DNA of 5,550 nt from Bacteroidia bacterium (GTDB lineage: Bacteria > Bacteroidota > Bacteroidia > Flavobacteriales > Flavobacteriaceae): NCBI GenBank assembly GCA_030429325.1, contig JAUICT010000166.1, positions 1-5,550 on the forward strand, given 5' to 3'. Below the pieces are notes generated by a model that saw nothing but the letters and a program-made list of their open reading frames with translations, was not told where the DNA came from and made no database searches. Below are positions 1 through 5,550 of the stretch, one piece after another. The first letter of the stretch is position 1; every line of letters begins with the position of its first letter. The translations under genes were made by a program, and so were the position numbers.

Positions 1-2
1 CC

Positions 3-248
3 AGCAATGATGATTATGGTGTACAATTCCATTTAATAGTGGATCTTGATGGGGACCATGGTGAAGATTGTGGACTTTGCTCACCATTTTGCCATTGCCA
101 CTGTTGCCATGCACATGCCATTGATACGTTGCTTTTTTTTAATGAACTGGAGCGCCCACAAATCAATGGGGAAATTTCTTCATGGGAAAAGCATATTTTA
201 CAGGATGTGTCTTTTCGTTTCTTTCAACCACCTAAGAAAATTGGCTGA
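3..248 (+). CDS. DUF6660-like Cys/His-rich exported protein, 3' part only
   Basis: This frame is open from the window edge to the TGA at 246-248; the other two + frames meet stops within the first 36 bases. The visible 81 residues lack the N-terminus, where family members carry a signal peptide, so export cannot be checked here. The key feature is a dense metal-ligand cluster at visible residues 19-38: Cys at 23, 26, 30, 32, 34 and 35, and His at 19, 31, 33, 36 and 38, including the run CSPFCHCHCCHAH. The C-terminus contains SSWEKHI and ends in FQPPKKIG, matching what I remember of small flavobacterial DUF6660 proteins found beside TonB receptors and cation-efflux genes. The molecular function of that family is unknown to me. 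A periplasmic metal-binding or chaperone role is inferred from the ligands and from the receptor, Fur regulator and metal ATPase downstream. The GTG at 39 is internal, not the true start. Confidence 0.72.
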   Translation, partial: SNDDYGVQFHLIVDLDGDHGEDCGLCSPFCHCHCCHAHAIDTLLFFNELERPQINGEISSWEKHILQDVSFRFFQPPKKIG

Positions 249-255
249 CCACCGC

Positions 256-271
256 GCGATTGAATAATCGC
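256..271 (+). other. short hairpin in the DUF6660-like/receptor gap
   Basis: GCGATT-GAAT-AATCGC is a perfect 6-bp stem with a 4-nt loop, eight bases after the stop of the upstream gene. It sits in the 60-bp spacer (249-308) before the receptor start. No T-tract follows directly, only a T-rich stretch at 280-288, so it is not a convincing terminator. It may stabilise or modulate the transcript between the two genes, or be chance. Confidence 0.3.
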
Positions 272-308
272 CCACTACATTTTATTTAGTCAATTTATCA
301 CAATTAAT

Positions 309-2489
309 ATGAGCAAACGTATTGTAAGCCTTTGGCTTATGTTGTTGTTTGGCGCAATTGGTTTGGCGCAAAACACTTTGGAAATAAAAATTTTTACCGA
401 GATAGAAAAAGAACCCTTACTTGGGGCAACCGTATACATTTTGTCTTTAAATAAAGGAGCGACCACGGATTTCGACGGTGCGGCCATGTTGGAGGACATC
501 CCCGATGGTGAATATGAATTACAAATCTCCTATTTGGGTTTTGAAACATTGCAAATACAGATTAAGGTTCCTTATGGGAGTGAACTGCAATTCTATTTAA
601 AAGAAAGTGCAAATGCACTTGAAGAAGTGGTTCTGCAATCTACAAGGAGTACACGTACCATTAAGAAAGTACCAACACGCATAGAGTTTATCGGGGTAGA
701 GGAATTGGGGGAAAAAGCCATAATGAATCCAACAAACATCTCGATGGTATTGCGTGAGAGTACAGGAATACAAATGCAACAAACCTCATTGAGCAGTGCA
801 AACACCAATATTCGGATACAAGGTTTGGATGGTAGGTATACCCAATTGTTACGTGATGGTTTTCCGTTGTACGGCGGTTTTTCAAGCGGATTGAGTATAC
901 TGCAGATTCCCCCATTGGATTTAAGGCAGTTTGAGATTATCAAGGGAAGCTCCTCCACTCTTTATGGGGGTGGTGCCATAGCCGGTCTCGTCAATATGGT
1001 TTCCAAGAACCCGGAAGAAGATCCCCAACTGGACATTATGCTGACCCAGACACAGGCTTTAGGCAGTACCGCCAATGTTTTTTATGGGGAACGAAAAGGC
1101 AAATGGGGTTGGACCCTCTACGGCTCCGGGCACTTTCAAAAAGCCTACGATCCAGAGAAGGACGATTTTAGCAATTTGCCCCAGACCCGATCCATAAGTT
1201 TTAATCCCAAGCTCTTTTATTACCCATCGGAAAAGACCACGGTTTGGTTTGGAATCAATGGAACTTATGATGATAGAGAGGGCGGGGACATCACAAAGAT
1301 TGAAGAAGGTGAAAATCAAATGCACCAATATTCCGAAGAGAATCTGTCCAAACGCTTGAGCACCCAATTGGTTTATAAGACCCAACTGGACTCGGCACAA
1401 TCCCTTTCCTTTAAAAATAGTGTTGCTTTTTTTGATAGAAGCTTGGAAATCCCGGATTTGCTGTTCAAGGGAAAACAGTGGAACACGTTTACGGAAGCTA
1501 CTTATAGCAAACAAGGAGCAAAAATGGATTGGATATTGGGGGCAAACGTGTATACCACTTCATTTTATGAACGAGATAATCCTGTGGAAAGAGACCAAAA
1601 AGATATAACCTATGGATTCTTTGCGAACAATATCCATGACCTATCGGAAAAATGGATTCTTGAAACAGGCTTGCGTACCGATTATGCCATTGATTGGGGG
1701 TTCTTTGCTCTACCAAGGATCTCATTGTTGTTTAAGCCCAACAATGGTTTTTCAAGTAGGTTGGGGGGAGGTCTGGGATATAAGATACCAGACATCTTTA
1801 CCGAGGAAGCAGAGTTCATCAATTTTAGAAATGTGCTGCCCATTGACAAGGATATGCATAGAGCAGAACGCTCCCATGGCCTTAATTTGGATTTCAACTA
1901 TCAAATGGGGCTCTTCAACAGCGTAGGGTTTTCAATAAACCAACTTTTCTATGTGACAGCCATTAAAAATGGATTGCTCCTGAGCCCCAGTGGTAATGGA
2001 ATGTTCCAATTTGAGAATGCCTCCGGCCAAATTCTGGGTAAGGGAGCCGAAACCAACATCAAATTTACCTACAAGGATTTCAGATGGTTTTTAAACTATG
2101 CCTTTATCGATACAAAGCTCAATTACCTGCCAGGAAACCCTCAAAAACCCCTCACGGCAAAACATAATATGGGAAGTGTGTTGATGTATGAATCCGAAAA
2201 GTGGCGTTTGGGATATGAAACCTATTACACAGGAAGGCAATTTCTTTCCAACGGAAACAAAACCACGGATTTTGTTACCATGGGTTTGTTGGCAATGCGT
2301 AATTTTAAATGGGGAAGTACCTTTGTGAATTTTGAGAATTTCACCGACCGAAGACAAAGCCGATTTACACCCTTGGTTTTGCCTCCACACCAGAATCCTG
2401 GGTTTCCAGAGATATATGCCCCAACAGATGGATTTATAGTCAGTATTGGGGTGATTTTAAAACCTTTCGGAAATATAAATGGTCATTAA
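309..2489 (+). CDS. TonB-dependent outer-membrane receptor
   Basis: Complete 726-aa receptor for energised uptake across the outer membrane; the substrate cannot be read from sequence. Residues 1-21 form a signal peptide (basic start, hydrophobic LWLMLLFGAIGLA core, likely cleavage after AQ). Residues ~23-96 are a carboxypeptidase-regulatory-like beta-sandwich (LLGATVYI, GATTDFDG, GEYELQISYLGFE), common in Bacteroidota receptors. A TonB-box-like EEVV lies at 105-108. The plug spans about 116-232, with NIRIQGLDGRYTQLLRDG and, near 200-225, IIKGSSSTLYGGGAIAGLVN. The rest is aromatic-rich 22-strand-type barrel ending in an amphipathic strand (FIVSIGVILKPF) and a short tail. The length suits a siderophore/cobalamin/metal-type receptor rather than the ~1000-aa SusC class. 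The ATG at 309 is the start because the signal peptide follows at once; no Shine-Dalgarno is seen, as usual in this phylum. The Fur gene starts 12 bp downstream, so co-transcription is likely. By context it handles a metal ion or metal complex (inference). Confidence 0.95.
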   Translation: MSKRIVSLWLMLLFGAIGLAQNTLEIKIFTEIEKEPLLGATVYILSLNKGATTDFDGAAMLEDIPDGEYELQISYLGFETLQIQIKVPYGSELQFYLKESANALEEVVLQSTRSTRTIKKVPTRIEFIGVEELGEKAIMNPTNISMVLRESTGIQMQQTSLSSANTNIRIQGLDGRYTQLLRDGFPLYGGFSSGLSILQIPPLDLRQFEIIKGSSSTLYGGGAIAGLVNMVSKNPEEDPQLDIMLTQTQALGSTANVFYGERKGKWGWTLYGSGHFQKAYDPEKDDFSNLPQTRSISFNPKLFYYPSEKTTVWFGINGTYDDREGGDITKIEEGENQMHQYSEENLSKRLSTQLVYKTQLDSAQSLSFKNSVAFFDRSLEIPDLLFKGKQWNTFTEATYSKQGAKMDWILGANVYTTSFYERDNPVERDQKDITYGFFANNIHDLSEKWILETGLRTDYAIDWGFFALPRISLLFKPNNGFSSRLGGGLGYKIPDIFTEEAEFINFRNVLPIDKDMHRAERSHGLNLDFNYQMGLFNSVGFSINQLFYVTAIKNGLLLSPSGNGMFQFENASGQILGKGAETNIKFTYKDFRWFLNYAFIDTKLNYLPGNPQKPLTAKHNMGSVLMYESEKWRLGYETYYTGRQFLSNGNKTTDFVTMGLLAMRNFKWGSTFVNFENFTDRRQSRFTPLVLPPHQNPGFPEIYAPTDGFIVSIGVILKPFGNINGH

Positions 2490-2501
2490 ACCTGGAAAGA
2501 A

Positions 2502-2918
2502 ATGATAACATCAGATGAGCTTTTGGAAAAAAAGGGCGTCAGGCCTACGGCAATGCGTCTTTTGGTTTATAAGTACCTTGCAAAAAGCCATGTCGCCTTA
2601 ACGTTGACAGATATTGAGAATGCTTTCGCAAAAGCGGATAGAACCACTCTTTTTAGAACCCTTAAGATATTTGAAAAAAAAGGCGTGGTGCACCAAATAG
2701 ATGATGGTACGGGGATCAAAAAATATGCGCTTTGCGAACCTGACTGTAATTGTGAATTGGAGCAGGACCTTCATCTACATTTTCATTGTGCCCGTTGTAA
2801 TGAAACGGTTTGTCTAACAGAGCATAAGATACCGCACATCAATCTTCCCGAAGGCTTTGTGGTCGAGGATGCCAATGTGGTGCTCAAAGGTCTGTGCGAT
2901 AAATGCAGCGAAAAATAA
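2502..2918 (+). CDS. Fur-family metal-responsive transcriptional regulator
   Basis: Complete 138-aa protein with Fur architecture. The N-terminal winged helix (about 1-77) includes KKGVRPTAMRLLVYKYL and the recognition helix region ADRTTLFRTLKIFEKKGVVHQI near 45-66. The C-terminal dimerisation and metal-binding half follows. Structural zinc ligands are two CxxC pairs, C96/C99 and C132/C135. The LHLHFHC segment (H91, H93, H95) corresponds to the regulatory-site histidines, and H30 lies where Fur proteins often place a hinge ligand. Extra cysteines at 78, 82, 84 and 104 are not part of the classical set. Family members are usually dimeric repressors that bind palindromes when metal-loaded. The setting between a receptor and a Zn/Cd-type ATPase suggests zinc (Zur-like) or another divalent metal, but specificity cannot be assigned from sequence alone. 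It starts 12 bp after the receptor stop, with GGAAAGA just before the ATG. Confidence 0.93.
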   Translation: MITSDELLEKKGVRPTAMRLLVYKYLAKSHVALTLTDIENAFAKADRTTLFRTLKIFEKKGVVHQIDDGTGIKKYALCEPDCNCELEQDLHLHFHCARCNETVCLTEHKIPHINLPEGFVVEDANVVLKGLCDKCSEK

Positions 2919-2935
2919 ATGCACTTCCGTTGCAT
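2919..2935. promoter_or_regulatory. inverted repeat, candidate operator before the ATPase gene
   Basis: ATGCA-CTTCCGT-TGCAT is a perfect 5-bp inverted repeat with a 7-bp spacer, 17 bp in all. It begins on the base after the regulator stop codon and lies 27 bp before the ATPase ATG. Size and symmetry are compatible with a Fur/Zur-type dimer site, but the sequence does not match the E. coli Fur or Zur consensus and no second copy was recognised in the window. It could equally be an mRNA hairpin. Nearby, ATGGG (2934-2938) pairs with CCCAT (2957-2961), giving an alternative fold of the same spacer. The regulatory role is inference. Confidence 0.3.
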
Positions 2936-2961
2936 GGGCATTTTGGAGAACTTGCACCCAT

Positions 2962-4899
2962 ATGGCACAAAAGAAAAAAGTTCAGTTGCAAAATTTAGAC
3001 CACGACCACAATCACTGTTGTTCGGGCGAAACCTCCTATTTCAGGACCTACCTGCCCGCACTCTTCAGTTTTGTAATGCTCCTTTTTGGCATAACCGCGG
3101 ATTATTTTGACAGTGTTTCTTTTTTTAAGGGATGGGCAAGGATAGTTTGGTATGTAATCGCCTATTTGCCCGTAGGATTTCCGGTAGTAAAACAAGGATG
3201 GAACAGTATCAAAAGAGGGAACTTCTTCACGGAGTTTTTTCTGATGTCCTTAGCAACACTGGGGGCATTTGTCATTGGGGAATATCCAGAGGGTGTCGCG
3301 GTCATGGTGTTCTACGCCGTAGGGGAATTGTTTCAGGAAGCCGCTGTAAAACGTGCCAAGGGAAATATAAAGGCCTTGTTGGATGTGCGCCCCAATGAAG
3401 CCTTGGTGTTTCGCAATGGGAATTTTGTTGCGGTCAATCCGGAAATGGTGCAGGTCGGGGAGCGCATGCAAGTGCGTGTTGGGGAAAAAGTGCCCTTGGA
3501 TGGAGTGTTGCTTTCTTCCAAGGCGTCTTTGAATACCGCGGCCATAACCGGTGAAAGCAAACCCCAGACGTTTCAAAAGGACGAAGATGTGTATGCCGGG
3601 AGTATTAATTTGGATGGGGTAATTGAAGTTCAAGCAACCAAGGTATTCAAGGACAGCTCCATAGCCCTAATCTTGGAAATGGTGCAACATGCCACCGCAC
3701 GAAAATCAAAAACCGAACTTTTCATCAGAAAGTTTGCCCGGATCTACACCCCCATTGTGGTTTTTCTGGCCATTGGACTTACGTTTCTGCCGTACTTTTT
3801 TGTAGGCGAATATGTGTTTGGGGATTGGCTGTACCGAGCTTTGATATTTCTGGTAGTGTCTTGTCCCTGTGCATTGGTCATATCTATCCCTTTGGGGTAT
3901 TTTGGCGGATTGGGTGCCGCTTCTCGGAACGGTATTCTCTTTAAAGGCGCTTCTTTTTTGGATGCGTTGACAAAGATAAATACTGTAGTGATGGATAAAA
4001 CCGGAACCGTGACCAAAGGCGTGTTCAAAATAAAAGAGGTGGTGGTCTGTGCTCCAATGTGGGAACATGATTTTATGAGGTATCTGATGGCCATTGAGAG
4101 GCAATCTACCCACCCCATTGCTAAAGCTATCATGGAATATAAGCTTAAAGGTGAAGTATATACCGCCACCGAGGTTGCCGAAATTGCAGGAAAGGGTTTA
4201 AAAGGACTTGTGAATGGAAAATCCGTATGGGTTGGGAACAAGGCTTTGATGGTTTCAAACCATGTTGAAGTACCCCAAGAGCTTGATGAAGTAGTTGAGT
4301 CCATGGTTTTAGTGGCGATTGATGGAAGTTTTGCCGGATATGTCATTATTGCCGATGAGCTTAAGCAGGATGCCCATGAGGCTATTCAACAACTACGGAA
4401 GTCGGGTGTCTCAAAAATTGGTATGCTTTCTGGGGATAAGGATTCGATCACTCAAAAATTGGCGAAGGAGCTTCAGTTGGATTGGGCCAAGGGAGGGCTG
4501 CTTCCCGAAGACAAGCTCAAAGAGGTTGAGAAGCTCAAGAAAGACCCAGATACCAAGGTGGCCTTTGTGGGAGATGGAATCAACGATGCTCCTGTGCTTG
4601 CGGCAAGTGATGTGGGTATGGCCATGGGCGGTCTGGGCAGTGATGTGGCCATTGAAACTGCCGATGTGGTCATCCAGACCGATCAGCCCAGTAAGATAGC
4701 CAAGGCCATAAAAATTGGGCGTTCCACACGCATGATTGTTTGGCAGAACATTGCCTTGGCATTTGGCGTAAAGGCGTTGGTCCTTATTTTGGGTGCCGGT
4801 GGACTTGCCACCATGTGGGAAGCTGTCTTTGCTGATGTGGGTGTGGCCTTATTGGCCATTCTAAATGCAATCAGACTACAGCGTATGGAATGGAAATAA
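2962..4899 (+). CDS. heavy-metal translocating P1B-type ATPase (Zn/Cd/Pb-type)
   Basis: Inner-membrane pump of 645 aa that couples ATP hydrolysis to divalent metal transport, normally cytosolic export as in ZntA. Catalytic signatures in order: TGES (196-199, actuator), CPC (301-303, membrane metal site), DKTGT (phosphorylated D345), HP (384-385, nucleotide-domain P1B mark), GDGIND (537-542). K604 in GVKALVLILG and D625 in FADVGVALLAI, with CPC, match the P1B-2 (Zn/Cd/Pb) membrane pattern, arguing against copper. There is no N-terminal HMA domain; the N-tail is short, basic and then DHDHNHCC (13-20), a likely metal-binding tail. Hydrophobic segments occur near 29-48, 58-77, 90-125, 265-310 and 595-640. 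The ATG at 2962 is chosen because the in-frame ATG at 2857 would add 35 residues that merely read the regulator's 3' end in another frame. Same strand and 43-bp spacing imply co-transcription and control by the adjacent Fur-like protein. Confidence 0.95.
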   Translation: MAQKKKVQLQNLDHDHNHCCSGETSYFRTYLPALFSFVMLLFGITADYFDSVSFFKGWARIVWYVIAYLPVGFPVVKQGWNSIKRGNFFTEFFLMSLATLGAFVIGEYPEGVAVMVFYAVGELFQEAAVKRAKGNIKALLDVRPNEALVFRNGNFVAVNPEMVQVGERMQVRVGEKVPLDGVLLSSKASLNTAAITGESKPQTFQKDEDVYAGSINLDGVIEVQATKVFKDSSIALILEMVQHATARKSKTELFIRKFARIYTPIVVFLAIGLTFLPYFFVGEYVFGDWLYRALIFLVVSCPCALVISIPLGYFGGLGAASRNGILFKGASFLDALTKINTVVMDKTGTVTKGVFKIKEVVVCAPMWEHDFMRYLMAIERQSTHPIAKAIMEYKLKGEVYTATEVAEIAGKGLKGLVNGKSVWVGNKALMVSNHVEVPQELDEVVESMVLVAIDGSFAGYVIIADELKQDAHEAIQQLRKSGVSKIGMLSGDKDSITQKLAKELQLDWAKGGLLPEDKLKEVEKLKKDPDTKVAFVGDGINDAPVLAASDVGMAMGGLGSDVAIETADVVIQTDQPSKIAKAIKIGRSTRMIVWQNIALAFGVKALVLILGAGGLATMWEAVFADVGVALLAILNAIRLQRMEWK

Positions 4900-4937
4900 T
4901 TTGGCAAACGCATAGAAAGAAGTCAAATTAGAACCTT

Positions 4938-4976
4938 GGGTAGATAAAAAAGCAAGAAAAAATTCTTACATTACCC
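4938..4976 (+). terminator. weak nested stem, possible 3' end of the metal operon
   Basis: GGGTA (4938-4942) can pair with TACCC (4972-4976), and inside the loop AAGAA (4954-4958) can pair with TTCTT (4963-4967). It starts 39 bp after the ATPase stop. Stems are short and AT-rich and no T-run follows, so this is not a canonical intrinsic terminator. It is listed only because nothing better marks the transcript end. Confidence 0.15.
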
Positions 4977-5109
4977 TTAAGCAACGAACTCTTTGATTAT
5001 CTATTTTTGTTCGATATTCGGGAACGTGTCGAGGTAAGCCTTAACTTTTGATTAATAATGGGTTATGTGTTTTCAATAAAGGAAAATGGCGAGGATGTCC
5101 TTTAAATAA

Positions 5110-5123
5110 TTGACTTTTGTCAA
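5110..5123. repeat. 14-bp palindrome TTGAC-TTTT-GTCAA
   Basis: Perfect 5-bp inverted repeat with a 4-bp spacer, about 143 bp upstream of the receiver ATG. The position suits an operator or promoter-overlapping site for that gene, and its TTG triplets could serve as a -33 element. The binding protein is unknown, and chance occurrence in AT-rich DNA is possible. Confidence 0.3.
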
Positions 5124-5195
5124 ATAACCGTAACCAATTTTCTTACATTGGAGCGACAATAATTCCCTTCAAAAAATGTTCTCATAGTCGTGAGC

Positions 5196-5213
5196 TATCG
5201 TTTTTTTACGATA
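5196..5213 (+). other. T-loop hairpin in the receiver 5' leader
   Basis: TATCGT-TTTTTT-ACGATA is a perfect 6-bp stem closing a loop made only of T, 52 bp before the receiver ATG. In RNA this would present a U6 loop. It may be a leader hairpin. It is not followed by the T-tract of a standard terminator, although the loop itself is T-rich. Confidence 0.3.
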
Positions 5214-5265
5214 TTTAACATAAAATACCAAAAAACCAAACTAAACTGTTATTACTACCGAAATC

Positions 5266-5493
5266 ATGTACAAGGAAATTTATTTGGTCGATGATGAAGA
5301 CCTGGTGAACACCGTGAATGCAATCCATTTTAGAAAACTTGGATTAGAAGATAAGATCAAAAGTTTTACAAACCCCGAATTGGCCCTGGATGATCTTCGT
5401 TTTAGGGATGATCCCAATACGAAAACACTTATTCTGCTTGATATTAATATGCCTGGAAACGCCGGACATAGTATACCACCCACGCCGGGTTAA
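5266..5493 (+). pseudogene. response-regulator receiver domain, truncated by an insertion
   Basis: The first ~63 residues are a clear CheY-like receiver: beta-1 EIYLVDDEDLV with acidic-pocket D9/D10, then beta-3 LILLDINMP with phospho-acceptor D59. A complete receiver needs about 120 residues; the helix after NMP, the conserved Thr/Ser of beta-4 and the Lys of beta-5 are all missing. After about G64 the frame runs into the GC-rich repeat block and stops at 5491-5493, adding unrelated residues such as HSIPPTPG. The start is the ATG at 5266, directly before the hydrophobic beta-1 strand. The protein would normally accept phosphate from a histidine kinase; as a stand-alone receiver or with an output domain cannot be known. 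As seen here it should not fold or signal normally. No partner kinase is visible in the window. Confidence 0.8.
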
Positions 5494-5550
5494 AGTGACC
5501 ATAGCTGGCCGGACGAAAGTGACCCACCCTCGCCGGGCCAAAGTGGACCA
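5454..5550. mobile_element. terminal part of an IS21-family-like insertion sequence
   Basis: The block interrupts the receiver gene and is about 60% GC, above its AT-rich surroundings. It consists of tandem imperfect repeats with a GCCGG core followed by AAAGTGACC. IS21-family elements are known for several repeated transposase-binding sequences at each end and for TG...CA tips, and the wording here (TGGTCACTTT..CCCGGC on the - strand) resembles ends I recall from that family. No istA/istB coding sequence is in view, so the family call rests on the terminus alone. The junction is uncertain: TG at 5450 or 5454 are candidate tips, and the first repeat is degenerate, so the border may lie anywhere from ~5450 to ~5478. 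The element presumably continues past the window; a remnant end is the alternative. Confidence 0.6.
5456..5550. repeat. four tandem ~24-bp repeats with GCCGG core
   Basis: Units are 5456-5478 (23 bp, degenerate), 5479-5502, 5503-5526 and 5527-5550 (24 bp each). GCCGG starts at 5461, 5484, 5508 and 5532. The last three share GCCGG, two to three variable bases, AAAGTG and ACC(C)A. The first keeps GCCGG, AGT and ACCA. A period of 23-24 bp is close to two helical turns, which would place every unit on the same DNA face, as expected for cooperative transposase binding (inference). Confidence 0.85.

Larger units (their letters stand above)
4900..5265. other. 366-bp intergenic region without a recognisable gene
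   Basis: AT-rich stretch between the ATPase stop and the receiver start. I see no ORF with a convincing family signature, no tRNA-like fold and no known riboswitch. It holds the weak nested repeat at 4938-4976, the 14-bp palindrome at 5110-5123 and the hairpin at 5196-5213. It must contain the 3' end of the metal operon and probably the receiver promoter. TACATTG at 5144-5150 is a poor match to the Bacteroidota -7 element TAnnTTTG, with TTG at 5117-5119 upstream at a rather long spacing, so I do not call a promoter. Confidence 0.7.

Noticed and set aside
84..124. Repeated TGCCAT/GCCATTG words
   Set aside because: They arise from successive Cys, His and Ala codons in the Cys/His-rich protein, not from an independent repeat element.
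46..267. 73-codon reading frame at the window start
   Set aside because: It overlaps the DUF6660-like frame, which is open from the edge and carries the recognisable Cys/His and FQPP features; the alternative shows no family signature.
260..283. Promoter for the receptor (TTG plus TACATTTT)
   Set aside because: The -7-like TACATTTT at 276-283 misses the final G and the TTG is only 13 bp upstream, shorter than the usual ~19 bp spacing; co-transcription with the upstream gene is at least as likely.
1059..1514. 151-codon open frame on the - strand inside the receptor gene
   Set aside because: It is fully antisense to the beta-barrel coding region, with no recognisable domain.
2857..2961. Upstream in-frame start giving a 680-aa ATPase
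   Set aside because: It would overlap the regulator gene by 62 bp and the extra 35 residues are only the regulator's 3' end read in another frame; the ATG at 2962 gives a natural His/Cys N-tail.
3744..4346. 200-codon open frame on the - strand inside the ATPase gene
   Set aside because: It lies antisense to the conserved CPC, DKTGT and HP region and has Ser/Thr/Pro-rich low-complexity content typical of a shadow frame.
5456..5550. CRISPR array
   Set aside because: The ~24-bp units are directly contiguous and vary throughout, with no constant repeat separated by unique spacers.

Overview
The window looks like a chromosomal segment from a member of the Bacteroidota, most likely a flavobacterium. 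The support is AT-rich DNA with no clear Shine-Dalgarno sites, a TonB-dependent receptor with an N-terminal carboxypeptidase-regulatory-like domain and a signal peptide ending in 'AQ', and a short Cys/His-rich exported protein resembling the DUF6660 family. All genes lie on the + strand.

Bases 3-4899 read as one compact metal-handling cluster. It starts with the 3' part of a DUF6660-like Cys/His-rich protein. After 60 bp comes a complete 726-aa TonB-dependent outer-membrane receptor, then after 12 bp a Fur-family metalloregulator of 138 aa, then after 43 bp a heavy-metal P1B-type ATPase of 645 aa. The ATPase carries the residues expected of the Zn/Cd/Pb subgroup: CPC in the membrane, a Lys in the penultimate helix and an Asp in the last. 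The inferred picture is a Fur/Zur-like repressor controlling metal passage at the outer membrane (receptor) and the inner membrane (ATPase), with a small periplasmic metal-binding accessory protein. The operon promoter lies upstream of the window. A 17-bp inverted repeat between the regulator and the ATPase is a candidate internal operator.

Bases 4900-5265 are a 366-bp AT-rich intergenic stretch with no convincing gene. It holds a few short inverted repeats and presumably the 3' end of the metal operon and the promoter of the next gene.

From 5266 a CheY-like receiver (response regulator) begins. It is cut shortly after its phospho-accepting Asp59 by a GC-rich block of four imperfect tandem ~24-bp repeats (about 5456-5550) that runs to the window edge. 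The block resembles the multiple terminal repeats of an IS21-family insertion sequence. The receiver therefore appears to be a disrupted gene, and the window probably stops inside the element.
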